Shown here: positions 14,219 to 18,221 of the stretch, in pieces | How the letters are laid out: each line of letters begins with the position of its first letter | How positions within the stretch are numbered: the stretch's first letter is position 1 | Assembly (NCBI GenBank): GCA_937874345.1 | Contig: CALNBT010000002.1 | Span: 1 to 18,221, forward strand | Length of the DNA stretch: 18,221 nt | Direction of reading: 5' to 3' | Origin: an uncultured Prevotella sp. | GTDB lineage: Bacteria; Bacteroidota; Bacteroidia; Bacteroidales; Bacteroidaceae | Made by a program: the position numbers and the translations under genes | Notes under the pieces: generated by a model | Seen by the model: only the letters and a program-made list of their open reading frames with translations | Told to the model about the DNA's origin: nothing | Databases searched by the model: none

Positions 14219-16093
14219 ATGAAAATAAGATTCAAATATTTCTTTCTAACCTTTCTCTTCTTCGTACTGGTCTTTGCCCTTCAAAAGCCACTCTTCATGC
14301 TTTTCAACTTAAACCTGTACCATGCAACGGGCTGGAACAATTGGTTGAAAGTTATTTGGAACGGATTACCACTCGACTTTTCTCTTGCAGGCTACCTGAG
14401 TATTATACCGGGGTTACTGCTGATGGCAAGCATCTGGTCACGCCATAAACTGTGGAGAAATCTGGCCAAAGGCTATTTTGCCATCGTCTCATTGCTCCTT
14501 TCGGTTGCTGTTGTCGTGAACATCGTCCTTTATCCTTATTGGGGGTTCCCACTGGATTCGACGCCTCTGTTTTATTTCTTCACGTCTCCGAAGGATGCCA
14601 TGGCCAGTGTCAGCGGCTGGATGATCGTTGGACTGTTTGTTGCCATCATCGTCTGTGCCGTAATAATATATCGGGTATTCAATATACTTCTGCGTCAACA
14701 TACACTTGAGAAAAAGCTTCTGCCGTTAAACAGACCGTTTTTCTCGCTGGTTTTTCTCATCTTGCTGGGACTGTTGATCATCCCTATACGGGGTGGTTTT
14801 GGCGTTTCAACGATGAATGTGGGCAAGGTTTACTTCAGCGAAGACATTCGGTTGAACCATGCAGCCACAAATCCACTGTTCAGTTTGATGGCTTCGATGG
14901 AAAAACAAACCAATTTCAAGGACCAATACCGTTTCATGAAGGATGAACAGGCACGAAAACTGGTTAAGGATATGCTTGACCAAGAGGTATCAACCAAGTA
15001 TCCTCAGGCACCAACATTCCAACTATTGAACACCCAAAGACCGAATGTCCTGTTTATTGTCATGGAGAGTTTCTCTGCAAAAATCATGAAATCGTTGGGC
15101 GGTTTGCCGGATGTCGCTGTTCATTTGGACAGCCTGTCAAAGGAAGGATTGTTGTTTCGTAATTTCTATGCCACCAGTTTCAGAACCGATCGCGGACTGG
15201 TTTCCATTCTCAGTGGATTCCCTTCACAGCCTACCACCAGTGTCATGAAGATGCCAAAAGTGTCGCAAAACCTTCAGTCTATTACCGCTACGCTAAGGCA
15301 TAACGGCTATTCGGCACAGTATTATTATGGTGGAGACGCCAATTTTACGAACATGCGGTCGTACCTCATGGGCACAGGCTTTCAGAAAATCGTATCAGAT
15401 CAGGATTTCCCTTCCAACGAGCGCTTAAGCAAATGGGGCGTTCACGATCATCTGGTGTTCGAGAAACTGCTTGCCGACCTACGCCAAGAGCAAACGAACA
15501 GGCCGTGGTTTAAAGTCATCCAGACATCAAGCAGCCACGAACCTTTCGATGTTCCCTACCACCGTTTGGACAATAAGATTCTCAATGCCTTTGCGTATGC
15601 CGACAATTCTATAGGGCATTTCATTGGCGAACTGAAGAAGATGCCACAGTGGAAAAATACGCTTGTGGTGCTGGTTGCCGATCATTTAGGGTGTTATCCT
15701 CAAAACATTGACAACTTGTCGGTTGCCCGTTATCATATTCCGCTCATCTTTTTGGGGGGAGCGCTGAAAGGTTCCGGCAATATAGACATTTACGGTTCGC
15801 AGACAGATATCGCGGCTACCCTATTAGGGCAGATGGGTATCGGCCACCAGGCATTTCCATATAGCAAGGATATTTTCAATTCTCAATCGCCCCATTTTGC
15901 TTTCTTCACTTTCCCAGACGCATTTGGTCTGGTTGACAGCGATAACCAAGTGATTTACAATAACGAATCAAAGAAAGTGGTCGTCAATGCAGGAAAGCAA
16001 AAAGGGAAGAATCTACTGCGAGGGAAAGCCTATCTTCAGGAGATTTACAACACTATAGCCCAAGAAGCGACTGGGCACATCGAAAAGCCTTGA
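14219..16093 (+). CDS. LtaS-like membrane sulfatase-fold phosphotransferase
   Basis: The ATG at 14219 gives 624 residues; a TTG at 14204 in frame overlaps the transporter stop and is less likely. Five hydrophobic segments in the first 195 residues precede a large extracytoplasmic alkaline-phosphatase/sulfatase domain (from about 270), the layout of lipoteichoic acid synthase. Expected metal and nucleophile residues are visible: Glu in FIVMESF (283), Thr in FRTDRG (323), His in SSSHEPF (440) and Asp-His in VADHLG (488-489). Thr rather than Cys/Ser as nucleophile points to phosphotransfer rather than sulfate hydrolysis. Bacteroidota lack lipoteichoic acid, so it more likely transfers phosphoglycerol or phosphoethanolamine to a periplasmic glycan or lipid A; this is inference. 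Its 3' end overlaps the convergent RluA gene by 41 nt. Confidence 0.88.
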   Translation: MKIRFKYFFLTFLFFVLVFALQKPLFMLFNLNLYHATGWNNWLKVIWNGLPLDFSLAGYLSIIPGLLLMASIWSRHKLWRNLAKGYFAIVSLLLSVAVVVNIVLYPYWGFPLDSTPLFYFFTSPKDAMASVSGWMIVGLFVAIIVCAVIIYRVFNILLRQHTLEKKLLPLNRPFFSLVFLILLGLLIIPIRGGFGVSTMNVGKVYFSEDIRLNHAATNPLFSLMASMEKQTNFKDQYRFMKDEQARKLVKDMLDQEVSTKYPQAPTFQLLNTQRPNVLFIVMESFSAKIMKSLGGLPDVAVHLDSLSKEGLLFRNFYATSFRTDRGLVSILSGFPSQPTTSVMKMPKVSQNLQSITATLRHNGYSAQYYYGGDANFTNMRSYLMGTGFQKIVSDQDFPSNERLSKWGVHDHLVFEKLLADLRQEQTNRPWFKVIQTSSSHEPFDVPYHRLDNKILNAFAYADNSIGHFIGELKKMPQWKNTLVVLVADHLGCYPQNIDNLSVARYHIPLIFLGGALKGSGNIDIYGSQTDIAATLLGQMGIGHQAFPYSKDIFNSQSPHFAFFTFPDAFGLVDSDNQVIYNNESKKVVVNAGKQKGKNLLRGKAYLQEIYNTIAQEATGHIEKP

Positions 16094-17756
16094 ACGCTTC
16101 GGGTAACAGAGCAGTAAACGACAGTTCTTCGCCCGTTACAGGATGAACAAAGGTGATGCTGGCAGCATGTAGAAAAAGCCTTTCGGCAGGATGACCGTAC
16201 AACTCATCGCCTACGATGGGTGCATGCAGCCCATCTGGATGTGCACAATGCATGCGCAATTGGTGCGTTCGACCGGTCTTTGGTTCCAAAGAGAGTAATG
16301 TTTTACCATCTTTTGTAGATAACACACGATACAGCGTCACCGCTTTTTTCCCATTGACCATATCTACCACCTGCCTTGGCCGGTCTAACGGATCAGGACG
16401 AAGCAAGAGCTCGATAACGCCTTCAGAAGGTTTTACTTCGCCTTCCACAATCGCCACATATCTCTTTTTCACCAAACGTTCTCTGAACTGGACCTGAAGA
16501 TGATGGTATACTTGCACGTTCTTAGCCAGAATAAGCAATCCCGAAGTACCCATATCCAACCGGTGCACCATCCATAACGCAGAATCTTCATCCATTGAAT
16601 TGCTTAAAATAGAATAGACAGAGGGTCGTTCTGACCGTCCCGGGACAGACAAAAGACCTGCCGGTTTGTCGACCACCATTAAATAGTTGTCTTCGTAGAC
16701 AATAGACGGTATCAACAATTCTGCCGGCTCATGGTATTCTTTCTCAACATCCAACCCCTGCAACATAAATCCTAAAATGGGCAGGCACTTCCCCCGGCAT
16801 GCCGGATAACACCGACCATGGTGGCGGATGGTGGTTCGTGGAGAATCACCATACCAGAATTCAGCAATAGCGATTGGTTTCAACCCATGCCGAAAAGCAT
16901 GCTGAAACAGCTTCGGTGCACAGCACTCGCCTGCTCCTGCTGGAGGGACTCGTTGTGGAGTCTGTGCAAAGATATCAAGCAGGTTACGATGTTCCCCTCT
17001 GGCATTCAACATGTTGAATTGCTCGAATAACCAATGTTGTAATTGATCTGAGAGCTGCCGACGGGTCTCTTTCCATTGGGTAAGTGTCTGTTCGTGTTCA
17101 CTCAAGGCAGTTCTTTTCTCTTCCAGTTCTGCCTCCAGGCGATGTTTCAAGCGACGGTATTCTGCCTTCTGAAACTGACTTTCACCTATCAAGGAGTCTT
17201 CTTCGGCTGATGAAAGAAGTCGCTCAGCACGTAGTTTGGCACGCCTGGATTTTTCTTCCTTCAGCCACACCGTTGCATCAGCCAGTTGTTTCTTGAACTG
17301 TTGTTGTAAACTGTTTAATTCGATTCGTGCATTCAAATACACAGCATCGTTTTCCAACGCATCAATCTTCGTATTATATTGACTGATCCGTTCTTCATTT
17401 TTCTTAAAATACCCGTCAGGTTGCAGATAGTCGAAGACAGCCGGTACAAATCCGTCGCACTGACTTTTGCCAAGAAGCTGTCCCGAGAAGGCAGCCAGAT
17501 AGCCCAGCATACCTTCTGGAGTCTCAACGACCAGCACGCCAAACATCTTTCCTTTCTTCAGTTCATCTTTCCACAATGTCATACCACTCAGATAATCCTG
17601 GACCTCTTTCATGGCAGACATCGCCAATGGATGTAGCTGATATCCGAATGGATTGTTCAACCGTTTGGGTGGCTCGATAGCAGTATTGAGGCGATGAAGA
17701 GAAGAGGACGAAAATGGCATATCTGGCAAATCTACTAATTGGAAAATTGTTTTCAT
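16053..17756 (-). CDS. RluA-family pseudouridine synthase with long coiled-coil N-terminal domain
   Basis: The 567-residue protein ends with an RluA catalytic domain (about 348-560): VVDKPAGLLSVPG (361-373), HRLDMGTSGLLI (398-409) with catalytic Asp401, and PKTGRTHQLRMH (492-503). Such enzymes isomerise uridine to pseudouridine in rRNA or tRNA; the target here is unknown. The first 340 residues hold a globular segment with FGYQLHPLA and an LGYLAAFSGQL strand, a charged coiled coil (about 118-245), and a Cys-rich patch with GAGECCAPKL, IAEFWYGDSP and CYPACRGKC that looks able to bind metal. Long RluA proteins with this N-terminal region occur in Bacteroidota and some Gammaproteobacteria. A full promoter at 17764-17795 leaves almost no leader before the ATG at 17756; the Met at residue 13 (17720) is an alternative start. 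Confidence 0.92.
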   Translation of the reverse strand: MKTIFQLVDLPDMPFSSSSLHRLNTAIEPPKRLNNPFGYQLHPLAMSAMKEVQDYLSGMTLWKDELKKGKMFGVLVVETPEGMLGYLAAFSGQLLGKSQCDGFVPAVFDYLQPDGYFKKNEERISQYNTKIDALENDAVYLNARIELNSLQQQFKKQLADATVWLKEEKSRRAKLRAERLLSSAEEDSLIGESQFQKAEYRRLKHRLEAELEEKRTALSEHEQTLTQWKETRRQLSDQLQHWLFEQFNMLNARGEHRNLLDIFAQTPQRVPPAGAGECCAPKLFQHAFRHGLKPIAIAEFWYGDSPRTTIRHHGRCYPACRGKCLPILGFMLQGLDVEKEYHEPAELLIPSIVYEDNYLMVVDKPAGLLSVPGRSERPSVYSILSNSMDEDSALWMVHRLDMGTSGLLILAKNVQVYHHLQVQFRERLVKKRYVAIVEGEVKPSEGVIELLLRPDPLDRPRQVVDMVNGKKAVTLYRVLSTKDGKTLLSLEPKTGRTHQLRMHCAHPDGLHAPIVGDELYGHPAERLFLHAASITFVHPVTGEELSFTALLPEAFKAFRCAQSLLGL

Positions 17757-17763
17757 TTGATGA

Positions 17764-17795
17764 CAAAGGTATATGTTTTATACGAAAACGGCAAA
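17764..17795 (-). promoter_or_regulatory. promoter of the RluA gene
   Basis: The minus strand has TTTG (17795-17792), a 20-nt spacer and TACCTTTG (17771-17764), matching both Bacteroidota elements. The transcript would begin only a few nucleotides before the ATG at 17756. Confidence 0.7.
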
Positions 17796-18129
17796 TGAGG
17801 ACACAAATGTGACTATGTTTTTAATGGCATTAAATTTGCAACTGGCTTGTAAACGGCCCGCCTTGAAAACCAACGTGTTAATGGATGCTTTCAAAAAAGA
17901 AGCGAACCATGAAACCATCGGGAATGGATCTCTTGGCAAAACCAATGACCTTGGAGGACAAAAGCATTGATATTGATCGTCAATATGATGCATATTGCCA
18001 CCCGATCTCAATGACTTTGAAAATGAAAGGCGATTCTGCCACATAATGAGCGGGCCTGATGACTGGCCTAGACGAGGCAAATAAGGTTTGGGAACGGCAA
18101 AGATTTAAACAATTTAAAACAACAAAGTG
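17796..18129. other. gene-poor stretch between RluA and the cupin gene
   Basis: Open frames here (for example 17773-17970) look unrelated to known proteins and lack start signals. The stretch contains a TAAATTTG element (17831-17838, plus strand, no matched -33), a hairpin ATATTGA-TCG-TCAATAT (17970-17986), and a CAATAT...ATATTGCCAC sequence (17981-18001) that resembles one at 3848-3868. I see no RNA gene that I can name. Confidence 0.45.
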
Positions 18130-18221
18130 ATGGATCAACAAATTGAGAAGAAGATGGTATTGAACCTTAACGAGGTTATCGACTATGCCCATGGAGGCAT
18201 CGTCAGTAAGGAATTTATTCA
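18130..18221 (+). CDS. probable small cupin-domain protein, N-terminal fragment
   Basis: An ATG at 18130 opens a frame that runs off the right edge after 30 codons. The visible start (charged residues, then MVLNLNEVIDYAHGGIVSK) resembles the N-terminus of small single-domain cupin proteins common in Bacteroidota, in which an N-L-x-x-x-I-x-Y segment and GGIVSK precede the beta-barrel. The metal-binding histidines would lie beyond the window, so the family cannot be confirmed. The stretch just upstream is A/T-rich, with only an imperfect -7-like TAAGGTTTG (one extra base) near 18082-18090. Confidence 0.6.
   Translation, partial: MDQQIEKKMVLNLNEVIDYAHGGIVSKEFI

Noticed and set aside
13852..14235. 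127-codon minus-strand frame over the transporter 3' end
   Set aside because: Antisense to conserved membrane helices; no start signals.
17773..17970. 65-codon frame between RluA and the cupin gene
   Set aside because: It starts inside the RluA promoter, resembles no family I know, and has no start signals.

Overview
The window looks like chromosomal DNA from a member of the Bacteroidota, most likely Bacteroidales and possibly Prevotella-like. Three signs support this. Most gene starts lack a clear purine-rich Shine-Dalgarno but carry the Bacteroidota promoter form, TTTG about 19-20 nt before TAnnTTTG. The housekeeping cluster murA, DUF4290, tsaB, yicC, gmk, nadD is typical of the phylum, and DUF4290 is essentially confined to it. 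Several proteins are Bacteroidota-style, including the long two-domain RluA and the small outer-membrane barrel. The genus is an inference; no rRNA gene is present.

Layout. Positions 1-1948 (minus strand) hold tsaB, DUF4290 and the N-terminal half of murA. Positions 2035-5511 (plus strand) hold yicC, gmk and nadD. This series is interrupted by GC-rich palindromic repeats around and inside the start of gmk, by a 426-nt gene-free stretch with a strong hairpin, and by a minus-strand outer-membrane barrel gene between gmk and nadD. Positions 5505-12407 form a surface-glycan locus. Its minus-strand arm has a flippase and two glycosyltransferases in tight overlap. Its plus-strand arm has a sialyltransferase-like protein, a sialic/nonulosonic acid synthase and a CMP-sialate synthetase fused to a HAD phosphatase. 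Positions 12529-16093 hold an AspT/YidE-type transporter followed by an LtaS-like membrane phosphotransferase. Positions 16053-17756 (minus) hold an RluA-family pseudouridine synthase with a long coiled-coil N-terminal domain. The window ends with the start of a small probable cupin protein.

The most interesting region is 8874-12407. The synthase resembles the 9-phosphate-forming (vertebrate NANS-like) type but stops where the C-terminal SAF domain should begin. The next gene joins a CMP-sialate synthetase to a HAD phosphatase that keeps its catalytic aspartates, the same domain order as vertebrate CMAS. With no ManNAc-making enzyme nearby, this reads as a compact route from a hexose 6-phosphate (probably mannose-6-phosphate) through Kdn-9-phosphate and Kdn to CMP-Kdn. 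The adjoining uncharacterised protein would be the transferase, and the flippase and two glycosyltransferases would build and export the glycan. Two consensus promoters driving the two arms interleave between the flippase and the transferase gene, so the arms may compete for RNA polymerase.

I found no tRNA, rRNA, CRISPR array, insertion sequence or phage gene.
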